Source of the DNA: Faucicola sp902506215
GTDB taxonomy: Bacteria; Pseudomonadota; Gammaproteobacteria; Pseudomonadales; Moraxellaceae
Assembly: GCA_016888885.1 (NCBI GenBank)
Contig: CP069437.1
Coordinates: 744,001-808,000, forward strand
Reading direction: 5' to 3'
DNA length: 64,000 nt
Part shown: piece after piece, positions 1-8,836 of the stretch
Numbering within the stretch: position 1 is the first letter of the stretch
How the letters are laid out: every line of letters begins with the position of its first letter
Notes under the pieces: model-generated
Told to the model about the DNA's origin: nothing
The model's database searches: none
What the model saw: the letters and a program-made list of their open reading frames with translations, nothing else
Made by a program: the position numbers and the translations under genes

Positions 1-1068
1 ACCTAAGTTATCGCGTAACCACTGCACGATGGCACCTGCCATAAACACACTGCCTTCAAGCGCATATTGTGTTTGCGTGAGGCTTGTTTTTTTATGTCGT
101 TGTAAATTTTGTAAAGGTTTTAACAAGTTGGGCAATTTACCTGAGGATTCATGCCGGTTAGGTTGACGAGTGTGATTCGCCTCTGTGGTTTGCCAAGCGA
201 CGGTGGTGAGTAATTGCTGATGACTGACACAGGGTTTATCGCCGGTATTCATTAATAAAAAACAGCCGGTGCCATAGGTGGATTTTGCCATGCCAGCACG
301 GTTACAGCCCTGCCCATACAATGCCGCTTGCTGATCGCCTAGCACTGCCGTGACCGGGATTTGTTTGCCAAACATCCCTTGTTTGGTGACCCCAAAATCG
401 CCATCCGATGGCTTGATGGTAGGTAACATGGTTTTGGGAATATCAAATAAATCCAATAATTCATCAGACCAGTCGCCTGTTTGCAAAGACATCAGCATGG
501 TGCGTGAGGCGTTGGTGATATCAATGCTATGCTCGCCTGTCATGTTAAACAGTAGCCAACTATCCACGGTACCAAAAGCCAACTCACCTGCTAGCGCTTG
601 CTGGCGAAGCTTAGGGTTTTGGTTTAACAGCCATACGATTTTGCTGGCACTAAAATACGGATCTATACGTAATCCGGTAATTTGCTGGATTTTGGCGTCA
701 AAGCCTTTATCACGCCAGTCTCTGCACCACTGATGGGTACGTCTATCTTGCCAGACAATGGCGGGTGCAACAGGCTTACCCGTCTTTTTATGCCAAATTA
801 TAGTGGTCTCACGTTGGTTGGTGATACCGATGGCTGAAATATCTGTCGCCAATAATCCTGCTTTGGCAATCACTTCTTGGGCGGTACTAATTTGGGTTTG
901 CCAAATGTCATTGGCATTTTGCTCGATAAACCCGGCTTTTGGGGTGATGATACCCAGCGGCTTTTGGGCGATGGCGATGGGTATTAATTGATTATCAAAG
1001 ATGATACTGCGGCTTGATGTAGTGCCCTGATCCAGCGCTAAAATAAATCCGTTTTCTGTTTTAGCCAT
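1..1068 (-). CDS. glpK: Glycerol kinase, N-terminal 356 codons (runs off window)
   Basis: Phosphorylates glycerol to sn-glycerol 3-phosphate with ATP in the cytoplasm, the entry step of glycerol catabolism. The minus-strand frame opens with ATG at 1068 and stays open to base 1, so the C-terminus lies outside the window. The translation begins MAKTENGFILALDQGTTSSR, the phosphate-1 loop of FGGY kinases. It continues with GITNQRETTIIW, the WQDRRT segment and YGTGCFLLMNTG, all typical of GlpK. Family proteins are about 500 residues, so roughly 70% is present. The gene faces away from the Lon-related gene, with about 330 bp between them. No frame break is seen. Confidence 0.95.
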   Translation of the reverse strand, partial: MAKTENGFILALDQGTTSSRSIIFDNQLIPIAIAQKPLGIITPKAGFIEQNANDIWQTQISTAQEVIAKAGLLATDISAIGITNQRETTIIWHKKTGKPVAPAIVWQDRRTHQWCRDWRDKGFDAKIQQITGLRIDPYFSASKIVWLLNQNPKLRQQALAGELAFGTVDSWLLFNMTGEHSIDITNASRTMLMSLQTGDWSDELLDLFDIPKTMLPTIKPSDGDFGVTKQGMFGKQIPVTAVLGDQQAALYGQGCNRAGMAKSTYGTGCFLLMNTGDKPCVSHQQLLTTVAWQTTEANHTRQPNRHESSGKLPNLLKPLQNLQRHKKTSLTQTQYALEGSVFMAGAIVQWLRDNLG

Positions 1069-1398
1069 GTTGTTGTCTCAAACGATTGTGTTAAGCGTCA
1101 ATATATTATCTTAGCAAATACTTACCCATCAACTTTTATATTACTGCGGCTGAAACCTTAAGGCAACGATTCGCGAAAAAATAGCCATTGATTTTATCAA
1201 CAAAAAACCACATCATACTGATACTTTATTACTACTTACCAAAACCTATCTGTTAACTATAAGTGACCCTAAGCTTAGATTTCAGATTTCAGATTTCAGA
1301 TTTCAGATTTCAGACCCTAAGCACTGTCACTCTAACTGTCACTGTCATTGTTTATCTTTCCCACTACCGCTTTTTAATGCGTTGATGAAACTTGTTTT
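1069..1398. other. Intergenic region between divergent glpK and Lon-like gene
   Basis: This 330-bp divergent spacer must hold the promoters of glpK (minus) and the Lon-related gene (plus). I could not assign a convincing -35/-10 pair. Its only clear structure is the heptamer tandem repeat at 1277-1314. No ORF of note. Confidence 0.5.
1265..1322. repeat. Five-copy 7-bp tandem repeat (AGATTTC) flanked by a 10-bp direct repeat
   Basis: AGATTTC occurs five times in perfect tandem at 1277-1311, followed by a partial copy AGA. The decamer GACCCTAAGC lies at 1265-1274 and again at 1313-1322, so the array sits between two identical copies. This is a microsatellite-like, slippage-prone tract about 80-130 bp upstream of the Lon-like start codon. 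Confidence 0.85.
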
Positions 1399-4068
1399 AT
1401 GAAAAATACCCTTGCAAAATCTGTTCGTACTACCCCTGTGACTTCAAAATCCTCCGCTATCATTACCGATACCATCAAATCTGACAATTTACAGCCTGTT
1501 GCAATCTCGCACTTGCGCCGTTATACCGACCCAGCGACCTTGCCAAAAGATAGCCACCATACCAAAACCCTTGAGATTGGCTTTGGGCAAGAGCGCGCCT
1601 GTAAAGCGATTGCCACTGCACTTGATATCAATGCCAATGGTTATCATATCTTTGCTGCAGGTGAAAACGGACTGGGCAAACGCACCTTAATCACTCGCCT
1701 GCTACAAGCTCACGCCAAACAAAAACCCACGCCCAATGACTGGGTGTATGTGCATAATTTTGTTGATGCGCGCACCCCGATTGCGCTTGACCTTCCTGCC
1801 GGCATGGGCAAGCAATTAGCGGAAGATGTCAAAACCTTTTGGCTAACCACCAAACGTCAGCTCAATCAGCGTTTTCGCAGTGAGCACTATCAAAGTAAGG
1901 TAGAAGCGATAAAGAATGAAATTAGCCTTCGTGAAGAACAGGTCTATCATGCGCTGCATGAAGAAGGCAAACAGTATTCACTTGCATTGGCGCTGCGACC
2001 TTCAGACAATAAACCGATTTTTATCAAATCTGATTTTAGTGACAACCGAGCCGATGGCAATGACAATGACAATGACAGTTACAATGATAGTGAGCCAAGC
2101 GATGGTTATTTATCAATCAAACCTGCTAATAAATTGGGTCGCCAAAAATCCAGTGGTAAAGCGCCAGTTTTACCACTTAAAGCCAATCAAACACCGGGCA
2201 GCACAACCAGCGCCTCTAGTAATACCTCGAGCGCAACCAATCAAGCCAGCTTTGGCTTGACCCCAAAATCGCCATATGTTGCCAATTATCAAGATAAGAA
2301 CCACATGCAAAAACGCTTGAGCCAACTGACCGTTGAGCTTGAGCAAATTGAAGATGAAGCCAATCAGACCCTGCAAGCGCTACACCATTCATTGACTCGG
2401 CGTACCTTAAAACCATTGATGGAGCCGTTATTTGACAAGTATCAAGCCTTACCGAAGGTTCGTAAGTATTTGCAAGACGTGCATGACGATATCGTCAATC
2501 ATGTAGAGCGAATCATCAATGAAGATGATGAAGAGTTTTTGCCCAGCCATTTCTCGCCATTGCCTGCGCGCTATTTTGTTAATGTGATTGCAAGCCATGC
2601 GCCCGATCAAGGCGCACCGATTGTGTTTGAAGACTTACCCACCCATTTAAATTTACTCGGTCATGTCGAGCAAATTACCCATTTGGGTACCGTGTCAACG
2701 GATGTTAGTCTGATTCGCGCCGGTTCACTGCACCGTGCGAATGGCGGGTATTTGGTGCTTGAAGCAACTAATTTGCTTGAATATCCGTATGCGTGGCAAG
2801 GTCTCAAACGCGCGCTGCAAAGCCGCCAAATTAAGATGTCGAGCCTTGAGCAAATGCTGACACTGACCGGCAGTATCAGCCTTGAGCCACAACCGATTAA
2901 GCTTGATGTCAAAGTCATTTTACTCGGTGAGCCAGACTTGTATTATGACCTGCTAGATTTTGAGCCTGAATTTAATGCCGTATTCAAAATCCGTGCAGAT
3001 TTTCATGATCGCGTGGTACGCAGTCATGCCAATGAACAAGCGATGACTGCCAAAATTGCTGATATGATAAGCAAATATCAATTGCTAACGTTTGATAACA
3101 CCGCGTTGGCGTGTTTATTAGATTATCTCAGTGAGCAAGCGGAAGACCAGCATGAATTAAGCCTACATGGGGACAGATTGGCGCAGCTCTTACTCGAAGC
3201 CAATCGTCATGCTATCATCAATCAAACAGAGCTTAGCCCTGAAAACACAGTAACCGCTAGCCATGTCCGTCAAGCCATTGAGGATATTCGCCATCGCTCG
3301 GGTTATTTACGGCAATTGTTCTGGCAAGAACTAGAAAAAGGGCAACAGCTGATTAGCACCCAAGGCAAAGCGATTGGTCAAATCAATGCGCTGACGGTCA
3401 TCAGCTACGCAGATAGTGAGTTTGGCATGCCTGCGCGATTGACAGCGTCAGTGCATCACAGTGCCGCGCATGCCGATATTGTTGATATCGAGCGCGATGT
3501 GGATCTAGGCGGCTCTATCCATGCCAAAGGCGTGCTGATTATGAGCAGTTACCTAAAAGCATTGTTTGCCGAAGACCACACGCTCAACTTTACTGCATCG
3601 CTGGCTTTTGAACAAAGTTATGGCGGTATCGATGGCGATAGCGCGACAGTAGCCGAAACCTGCGCGCTGCTGTCTGCCCTATCGCAAACCCCGATTAATC
3701 AAAGCTTGGCGGTTACAGGATCGATGAACCAATTTGGTCAAGTCCAAGCGGTCGGCGGTGTCAATGCCAAAATCGCCGGGTTTTATGATGCGTGTGTCGA
3801 GCAAGGCTTGACGGGTAAACAAGGGGTAATTGTGCCCAAAGCCAATTTGGCGCAATTGATGCTGCGTCAAGATATCATCGATAGCGTGACCGCAGGTAAA
3901 TTTACCATCTATGCCGTAGAGCATGTCAATGAAGCCATGTATCTATTGACCGGTTTAGCGCCGGATGAGATGACCAAAAAAGGCAAATATCGTAAAAATA
4001 CCGTTTATGGTCGTATTTATGAACGCTTAGAAACTTGGGAAGAAAAAGACGCAGATGACAAAGAATAA
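1399..4068 (+). CDS. Lon-related ATP-dependent protease (AAA_32 / Lon C-terminal, YcbZ type)
   Basis: Predicted cytoplasmic ATP-dependent serine protease of the Lon-related family (E. coli YcbZ type), not classical LonA. A degenerate Walker A, AAGENGLGKRT, lies near residues 91-101. The C-terminal protease domain has the Ser-Lys dyad: Ser748 in GGIDGDSATVAET and Lys791 in GGVNAKIAGF, 43 residues apart as in Lon enzymes. Residues about 210-300 form a low-complexity insert rich in Asp, Asn and Ser; its Asp/Asn part is encoded by repeated AATGAC units. Length is 889 residues. ATG 1399 is the first start in frame and agrees with the family's N-terminal region. The gene is followed by a convergent ogt. 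Confidence 0.9.
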   Translation: MKNTLAKSVRTTPVTSKSSAIITDTIKSDNLQPVAISHLRRYTDPATLPKDSHHTKTLEIGFGQERACKAIATALDINANGYHIFAAGENGLGKRTLITRLLQAHAKQKPTPNDWVYVHNFVDARTPIALDLPAGMGKQLAEDVKTFWLTTKRQLNQRFRSEHYQSKVEAIKNEISLREEQVYHALHEEGKQYSLALALRPSDNKPIFIKSDFSDNRADGNDNDNDSYNDSEPSDGYLSIKPANKLGRQKSSGKAPVLPLKANQTPGSTTSASSNTSSATNQASFGLTPKSPYVANYQDKNHMQKRLSQLTVELEQIEDEANQTLQALHHSLTRRTLKPLMEPLFDKYQALPKVRKYLQDVHDDIVNHVERIINEDDEEFLPSHFSPLPARYFVNVIASHAPDQGAPIVFEDLPTHLNLLGHVEQITHLGTVSTDVSLIRAGSLHRANGGYLVLEATNLLEYPYAWQGLKRALQSRQIKMSSLEQMLTLTGSISLEPQPIKLDVKVILLGEPDLYYDLLDFEPEFNAVFKIRADFHDRVVRSHANEQAMTAKIADMISKYQLLTFDNTALACLLDYLSEQAEDQHELSLHGDRLAQLLLEANRHAIINQTELSPENTVTASHVRQAIEDIRHRSGYLRQLFWQELEKGQQLISTQGKAIGQINALTVISYADSEFGMPARLTASVHHSAAHADIVDIERDVDLGGSIHAKGVLIMSSYLKALFAEDHTLNFTASLAFEQSYGGIDGDSATVAETCALLSALSQTPINQSLAVTGSMNQFGQVQAVGGVNAKIAGFYDACVEQGLTGKQGVIVPKANLAQLMLRQDIIDSVTAGKFTIYAVEHVNEAMYLLTGLAPDEMTKKGKYRKNTVYGRIYERLETWEEKDADDKE

Positions 4069-4087
4069 CGCCTCATTGGGTTATTGT

Positions 4088-4621
4088 TTATCGCTGATAA
4101 CTTGCTTTCTCTATATCAAGCAATGTTTGCTTAATTTCAATCCCACCGGTGTAACCGCCCAATTTGCCATCGCTGGCAATCACGCGATGGCAAGGAATAA
4201 TGAGACTTAGTGGGTTGCGACCATTGGCCTGCGCGACTGCGCGAAAGCCTTTGGGATTATCCACTTGTAGCGCAAGCTGTGCATAGCTGATTGTTTGACC
4301 GTAAGGAATTTGTCGTAATGCTTGCCATACTTTTTGCTGAAAGGGTGTGCCTGTGCAAATGGCGATGGGCATATCAAACACTTGTCGCTGACCATTAATA
4401 TATTCGTCAAGTTGACTGATGGTATTTCGTAAGACTTTGGCATCGTCATCTACTGAGTCAGCCAAATCTTTGCTTTGTATATAGTGCGCTTGTGCAGTTA
4501 ATTGTTGTAGGATTTTTTGCGTTTTTTGGGTATGCCAATCGAGCGCGATAAGACAACCCTTATGTGCGACAAGGGTAATTGTTGGTAATTTGATTGATAG
4601 TTGGTAGTTTGTGGTAAGCAT
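4088..4621 (-). CDS. ogt: Methylated-DNA--protein-cysteine S-methyltransferase
   Basis: Suicide DNA repair enzyme that moves the methyl group of O6-methylguanine (and O4-methylthymine) onto its own cysteine. The active-site motif IIPCHRVIASDGKLGGYTGG is present. The helix-turn-helix segment FQQKVWQALRQIPYGQTISY that inserts into the minor groove precedes it. I place the start at ATG 4621, one base after the stop of the upstream nuclease gene; a longer reading to TTG 4633 has no support. At about 177 residues it matches the Ogt class. It is the last gene of a run ftsY - DUF4268 nuclease - ogt. Confidence 0.93.
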   Translation of the reverse strand: MLTTNYQLSIKLPTITLVAHKGCLIALDWHTQKTQKILQQLTAQAHYIQSKDLADSVDDDAKVLRNTISQLDEYINGQRQVFDMPIAICTGTPFQQKVWQALRQIPYGQTISYAQLALQVDNPKGFRAVAQANGRNPLSLIIPCHRVIASDGKLGGYTGGIEIKQTLLDIEKASYQR

Positions 4622-4622
4622 T

Positions 4623-5744
4623 TTATAAGACAAATTTATCTAGAAGTGATTTAAGAATTTTCTGCATTTTATAACTTTCTTCAATCAAAAATTCATTTGC
4701 ACCCCGCCATTCAGACTTGTCTGAATATCCAACTGCTTCATTTGTGATAATTATAAAACTATATACAGTTTCAGGACAACGCTCCCAATTAACAGGATAT
4801 TGAAATTTTGATTCGATTTCTTCTTTATGCTGATATAAATAGTCGAATATTTTTAAAGTGTCTTCTTTATTATTACCTTTTATTTCAACTCTAATTTTTA
4901 CAGATTCCTTTGTAATTACAACACTTATTCCGACACCATTTCCTAATTTAGTACCTAACCAATTATCTTTACTTGGTGTCCTATTAGCATATAAATTTTC
5001 AGCATTTGATAAAGTCGCATTGATAAATTGCGACCAAAAACTCATTAGTACGCTTTGTTTATTATTTTTGATTTGAATGTCTTCTTGTTTTTTCTCCGCA
5101 ATATCTATCATAAAGCTTTCAACTTCGGGTACAGGAATAATTTGCTGAGTATCAAAGAAAAAGTCATTATTAAATTTAAAAAGTTGGCATTTTATACAAC
5201 GGATATTAATACCAAAATTCATCAGCCATAATACAGCTGATGTTACTTCTTGACGGAATTCAGCAGCGACTAAAATGATTCGTTGCGAAGTTTCATTGGG
5301 ATTTAATCCAATATCATCTTCTGTGCTATCGCTAAGAAATTCATTTATTTTTTGTTTAGCGCTTGCAATATAATCATCAGAGTTTTGGCTATCATATTTT
5401 CTAAGATAGTCAGCAAAAATATTTATGATTTTCTCATCTGTAAGTCGAGAGCAATAAGATGCATATTTCACAGACTGCCATACAACATCTTTACCAGAAC
5501 TATCCGTTTTATTTTCAATAATGACTAAATTACCACTTTTATCTAACGCCAATAAATCTAATCTTTCAGACGTATTGTCAAACCCGTTAAATTCTTTTTG
5601 AATAATTAATAATGGCTCGCCAAGACATTCTGGATTGCTCACAATCCATTCTTGCAAATCTTGGCGCTCTCTAAAACCCACTTCACTAAATTGAATTTTA
5701 TCAATATTAGTCATCTGCTTATTAGCAATATTTAAGTGATACAT
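4623..5744 (-). CDS. Putative PD-(D/E)XK nuclease with C-terminal DUF4268-like domain
   Basis: The 373-residue product has an N-terminal restriction-endonuclease-like fold signature. ERLDLLALDKSGNLVIIENK supplies Asp63 and Glu77-x-Lys79, the D...ExK metal and catalytic triad of PD-(D/E)XK nucleases. The C-terminal part (about 230-373, beginning SFWSQF) resembles DUF4268 domains of defence-associated proteins. The substrate is unknown; a role in restriction of foreign DNA is inference. The start at 5744 lies three bases after the ftsY stop; ATG 5714 is an alternative. The gene is markedly richer in A+T than ftsY and ogt on either side, which points to acquisition by transfer into a core operon. 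Confidence 0.7.
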   Translation of the reverse strand: MYHLNIANKQMTNIDKIQFSEVGFRERQDLQEWIVSNPECLGEPLLIIQKEFNGFDNTSERLDLLALDKSGNLVIIENKTDSSGKDVVWQSVKYASYCSRLTDEKIINIFADYLRKYDSQNSDDYIASAKQKINEFLSDSTEDDIGLNPNETSQRIILVAAEFRQEVTSAVLWLMNFGINIRCIKCQLFKFNNDFFFDTQQIIPVPEVESFMIDIAEKKQEDIQIKNNKQSVLMSFWSQFINATLSNAENLYANRTPSKDNWLGTKLGNGVGISVVITKESVKIRVEIKGNNKEDTLKIFDYLYQHKEEIESKFQYPVNWERCPETVYSFIIITNEAVGYSDKSEWRGANEFLIEESYKMQKILKSLLDKFVL

Positions 5745-5747
5745 GAG

Positions 5748-6905
5748 TTACTCATCTTTTTCAAATAGCGCTTTGACAAAATCATCGGCTTGAAATGGGC
5801 GCAAATCATCAATTTTTTCACCCACGCCAATAAAACGAATCGGCACATTGGTGTTTTCAGCGATATTAAATACCACGCCGCCTTTTGCCGTGCCATCCAA
5901 CTTGGTGACGGTCACGCCTGTCAATGGCACTGCTTCATTGAAGATTTCTACTTGATTTAGGGCATTTTGTCCTGTACCCGCGTCGAGCACAATCATCGAT
6001 TCATGCGGCGCTGTCGGATCGGCTTTTTGCATGACGCGAATCACCTTTTTCAGCTCTTCCATCAAATTGGTTTTATTTTGTAGACGCCCTGCAGTATCGG
6101 CAATCAGCACGTCAATGCCACGGGCTTTGGCAGATTGAATGGCATCAAAAATCACCGAGGCACTGTCTGAGCCATGACCTTGGGCGACAACAGGGATATT
6201 ATTGCGCTCCCCCCAAACTTGCAATTGCTCGGTGGCTGCCGCACGGAACGTATCGCCCGCTGCTAACATCACTGATTTGCCTTCACCTTGCAGACGTTTG
6301 GCAAGTTTACCGATGGTGGTAGTTTTACCCACGCCATTGACCCCAACGACCAAGATAACAAACGGTTTTGTGCTAGTATCCACCACCAGCGGTGCAACTT
6401 TGGGTGTCAAGATATCGGTGAGTTCTTTTTGTAGCGCTTTATACAGTGAATGCGAATAAATCAAATCACCGCGGGCAGTGGCTTCGGTCAAGTTTTTGAT
6501 AATGCGATTGGTGGCATTCACCCCGATATCGGCGACCAGCAGTTGGTCTTCGACTTCTTCTAGTAGTTCATCGTCAATTTCTTTACCACCAATCAAAATA
6601 TTGGTTAAGCCTTCGGTCAAGTTTTTACGACTTTTTGACAAGCCTTGCTTCATGCGGCTAAACCAGCCACCTTTTTGTTCGGGTTCTGCGGTTGGCTCAG
6701 CCGTATTGGCAGATGGCTGCTGTGTGCCTGCAGGTGCTTGTAGCGTTGACGTTTGGGCGGCTTCAGCGATACGCGGCGTTTCAATAATTGGCACATCTTG
6801 CACAGGCAGATTGGGCATCGTAGCATCATCAAAATTAGTCGGTTGGTTATTAAAATTAATTACCACCTTATTAGAAGCATTGTTATTAAATTGGTTGCTA
6901 CTCAT
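5748..6905 (-). CDS. ftsY: Signal recognition particle receptor FtsY
   Basis: SRP-receptor GTPase that docks ribosome-SRP complexes at the inner membrane for co-translational insertion. An acidic and proline/alanine-rich N-terminal A region is followed by the NG domain: GVNGVGKTTTIGKLA (G1), DTFRAAATEQLQ, DTAGRLQNKTNLMEEL (G3) and TKLDGTAKGG (G4). I chose ATG 6905 because AGGCG lies about seven bases upstream. ATG 6932 and TTG 6998 give longer forms without a clear ribosome site. The product is about 385 residues. It is the first gene of the minus-strand run and is followed by the AT-rich nuclease gene. Confidence 0.95.
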   Translation of the reverse strand: MSSNQFNNNASNKVVINFNNQPTNFDDATMPNLPVQDVPIIETPRIAEAAQTSTLQAPAGTQQPSANTAEPTAEPEQKGGWFSRMKQGLSKSRKNLTEGLTNILIGGKEIDDELLEEVEDQLLVADIGVNATNRIIKNLTEATARGDLIYSHSLYKALQKELTDILTPKVAPLVVDTSTKPFVILVVGVNGVGKTTTIGKLAKRLQGEGKSVMLAAGDTFRAAATEQLQVWGERNNIPVVAQGHGSDSASVIFDAIQSAKARGIDVLIADTAGRLQNKTNLMEELKKVIRVMQKADPTAPHESMIVLDAGTGQNALNQVEIFNEAVPLTGVTVTKLDGTAKGGVVFNIAENTNVPIRFIGVGEKIDDLRPFQADDFVKALFEKDE

Positions 6906-7239
6906 ATCATCGCCTATGGTTAAATTTGTCATTAAAATATTGAGATGTATAAAATTATAACAGTGTTTGTTCGCAGTTTGAAATAAACATACTATCAATC
7001 CCTTAACCCCATAGGATGTATGGTATGGGAAAAAACTGTCCGTTTACAGCTTGCTGCGCTAAAAATTTGCAGCTCGTATTTTGAACCTCGTATTTAATCA
7101 TACTTAATCGTGCAATGGGCTTTCAAATAGCAATCAATGCCAACATCCGTTATCATGGTTTATCTTTTATAATCCCTGCAAACCCCATTTCCCCACAATC
7201 AAAAAAACCAGATTAAAGATTAAAAGTTAAAGAGAAACT
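6906..7239. other. Divergent spacer between ftsY and the M16 peptidase pair
   Basis: About 330 bp, AT-rich near both ends. It should carry promoters for ftsY (minus) and the M16 operon (plus). I see no confident promoter, repeat or RNA structure. A short run TTAAAGATTAAAAGTTAAAGAG precedes the M16 start, and its AAAGAG part could serve as the ribosome site. Confidence 0.45.
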
Positions 7240-8754
7240 ATGTTAAACCGAAACCCTGTGTCAAAGCCTACATTTTTTAACCTTACCATCCTTGCTGCCG
7301 CCTTGACCTGTACGCTTAGTGTATCAGGTTGCAGCACTGCGCAGACCATCGCAGCCAAAACCATGCCGACCAAAACCACCCCGACTTTAGCGAATACGCC
7401 TATTAAAGTGCATCCAACTGCTAACGCGGTAACTGATGCAACCCAGCAAACGCCAAGCCGCACAGATTTTGACAGTGACAATACAAAAACGCGCCATGAA
7501 TATACGCTGGCTAATGGCTTAAAGGTGATAATCAAAGAAGATCACCGCTCCCCTGTGGTAATCAGCCAACTATGGTATCGCGTGGGTGCTGCGGATGAAC
7601 CCACTCATTTAGGCGGTATGTCGCATTTGCTTGAGCATATGATGTTTAAGGGGACAAAAAACGTGTCCTCAGCAGATTTTGAACGCCTCATCGCCAAATT
7701 TGGCGGTAGCAATAATGCTTTTACTAGCTATGACTACACCGCATATTATGAAATTTTCCCTGCCAATCGCTTAGCGCTCGCCCTAGAGCTTGAAGCTGAT
7801 CGGATGACCGATTTACAGCTAAAAGACAGTGACTTTACCGCTGAGCGCCAAGTGGTGATGGAAGAGCGCCGCCAGCGCACCGATGACAACCCAAACGCCC
7901 GCGCCTATGAGCAGTTTAGCAAAATGGCGTATCCCAACAGTCCCAAAGGCGAATCGGTCATTGGTCCCATGGCAGAAATCGAATCCATCAGTTTAAAAGA
8001 CCTAACCGATTGGTATAAAACATGGTATGCGCCCAACAATGCGACCTTAGTAATCGTGGGCGATGTCAATCCGACAGACGCCATCAATGAAGTCAAAAAA
8101 TACTTTGCCGATAAAAACCCGCAAACCCTGCCAAAGCGCCCCAGTGTGATACAGCCAGGCTTTCGTGGTTATCAAGAAAAAACCACCCAATTGCCGGTAC
8201 AAGTGCCTATGGTGATGATGGCGTTTAACGTGCCTACGCTTACCACAGCAAAAGACCCTAAAACCGCCTATAGTCTATCGCTACTAGCCGATGTGCTCGA
8301 TGGCGGTCTATCTGCGCGCCTAGAAAAACGCCTAGTACGGGAAAAACAGCTACTAGCCTCAGTCGGCAGTGGTTACAGTGCCTTTAGCCGGGGCGATGGG
8401 CTATTTTTAATCCAAGCCACCCCGCGAGATGGCGTTACGCTTGCCCAAGCCAAACAAGCAATCATGGATGAGATTGACGCGCTTAAAACCCAACCGATTG
8501 CACAAAGTGAACTGACCCGTGCCAAAACCAACACCATGACCAGCTTAATTTATAGCCAAGATAGTATCAGCGGACAAGCGCAGATGATTGGCAGTCTAAA
8601 CAGCATTGGGCTTCATGACCGGATGGTGTTTAACCTACCCAAAATCTTAGATAGCATCACAGAAAGTGACTTACACGCTGCCGCTAGCAAATATTTGGTT
8701 AACGACAATTTAACCGTGCTCAATGTGGTAAAAGAAAATAAACCCAATAAATAA
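7240..8754 (+). CDS. M16 zinc peptidase, catalytic subunit, predicted lipoprotein
   Basis: Insulinase/pitrilysin-family metalloprotease. The inverted zinc motif is intact: His129-Leu-Leu-Glu132-His133 in HLLEHMMFKG, with the distal acidic helix ALALELEADRMTDL completing the ligand set. The N-terminus has a hydrophobic stretch ending in the lipobox-like LSVSGC, so the protein is probably a lipid-anchored periplasmic enzyme. It has 504 residues, as usual for half-size bacterial M16 peptidases. The next gene encodes a second M16 protein without the zinc motif, the usual catalytic/non-catalytic pairing. Its substrate cannot be read from the sequence. Confidence 0.9.
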   Translation: MLNRNPVSKPTFFNLTILAAALTCTLSVSGCSTAQTIAAKTMPTKTTPTLANTPIKVHPTANAVTDATQQTPSRTDFDSDNTKTRHEYTLANGLKVIIKEDHRSPVVISQLWYRVGAADEPTHLGGMSHLLEHMMFKGTKNVSSADFERLIAKFGGSNNAFTSYDYTAYYEIFPANRLALALELEADRMTDLQLKDSDFTAERQVVMEERRQRTDDNPNARAYEQFSKMAYPNSPKGESVIGPMAEIESISLKDLTDWYKTWYAPNNATLVIVGDVNPTDAINEVKKYFADKNPQTLPKRPSVIQPGFRGYQEKTTQLPVQVPMVMMAFNVPTLTTAKDPKTAYSLSLLADVLDGGLSARLEKRLVREKQLLASVGSGYSAFSRGDGLFLIQATPRDGVTLAQAKQAIMDEIDALKTQPIAQSELTRAKTNTMTSLIYSQDSISGQAQMIGSLNSIGLHDRMVFNLPKILDSITESDLHAAASKYLVNDNLTVLNVVKENKPNK

Positions 8755-8836
8755 CTATAAAACCAGTAACTTAACTTATCCTGACTTGACTTGCCCTCAC
8801 TGCTGTCAGACCATCCTTAGAATGTTGAGAAAAAAA

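Noticed and set aside
1261..1322. Possible CRISPR-like repeat array
   Set aside because: The 7-bp units are contiguous with no spacers, so this is a simple tandem repeat. No CRISPR array or cas gene was seen in the window.
2170..2416. Overlapping minus-strand ORFs inside the Lon-like gene
   Set aside because: They are shadow frames over the low-complexity insert of a well-supported plus-strand gene.
6202..6960. Two plus-strand ORFs opposite ftsY
   Set aside because: They lie wholly within ftsY on the other strand, and ftsY has full GTPase motifs.
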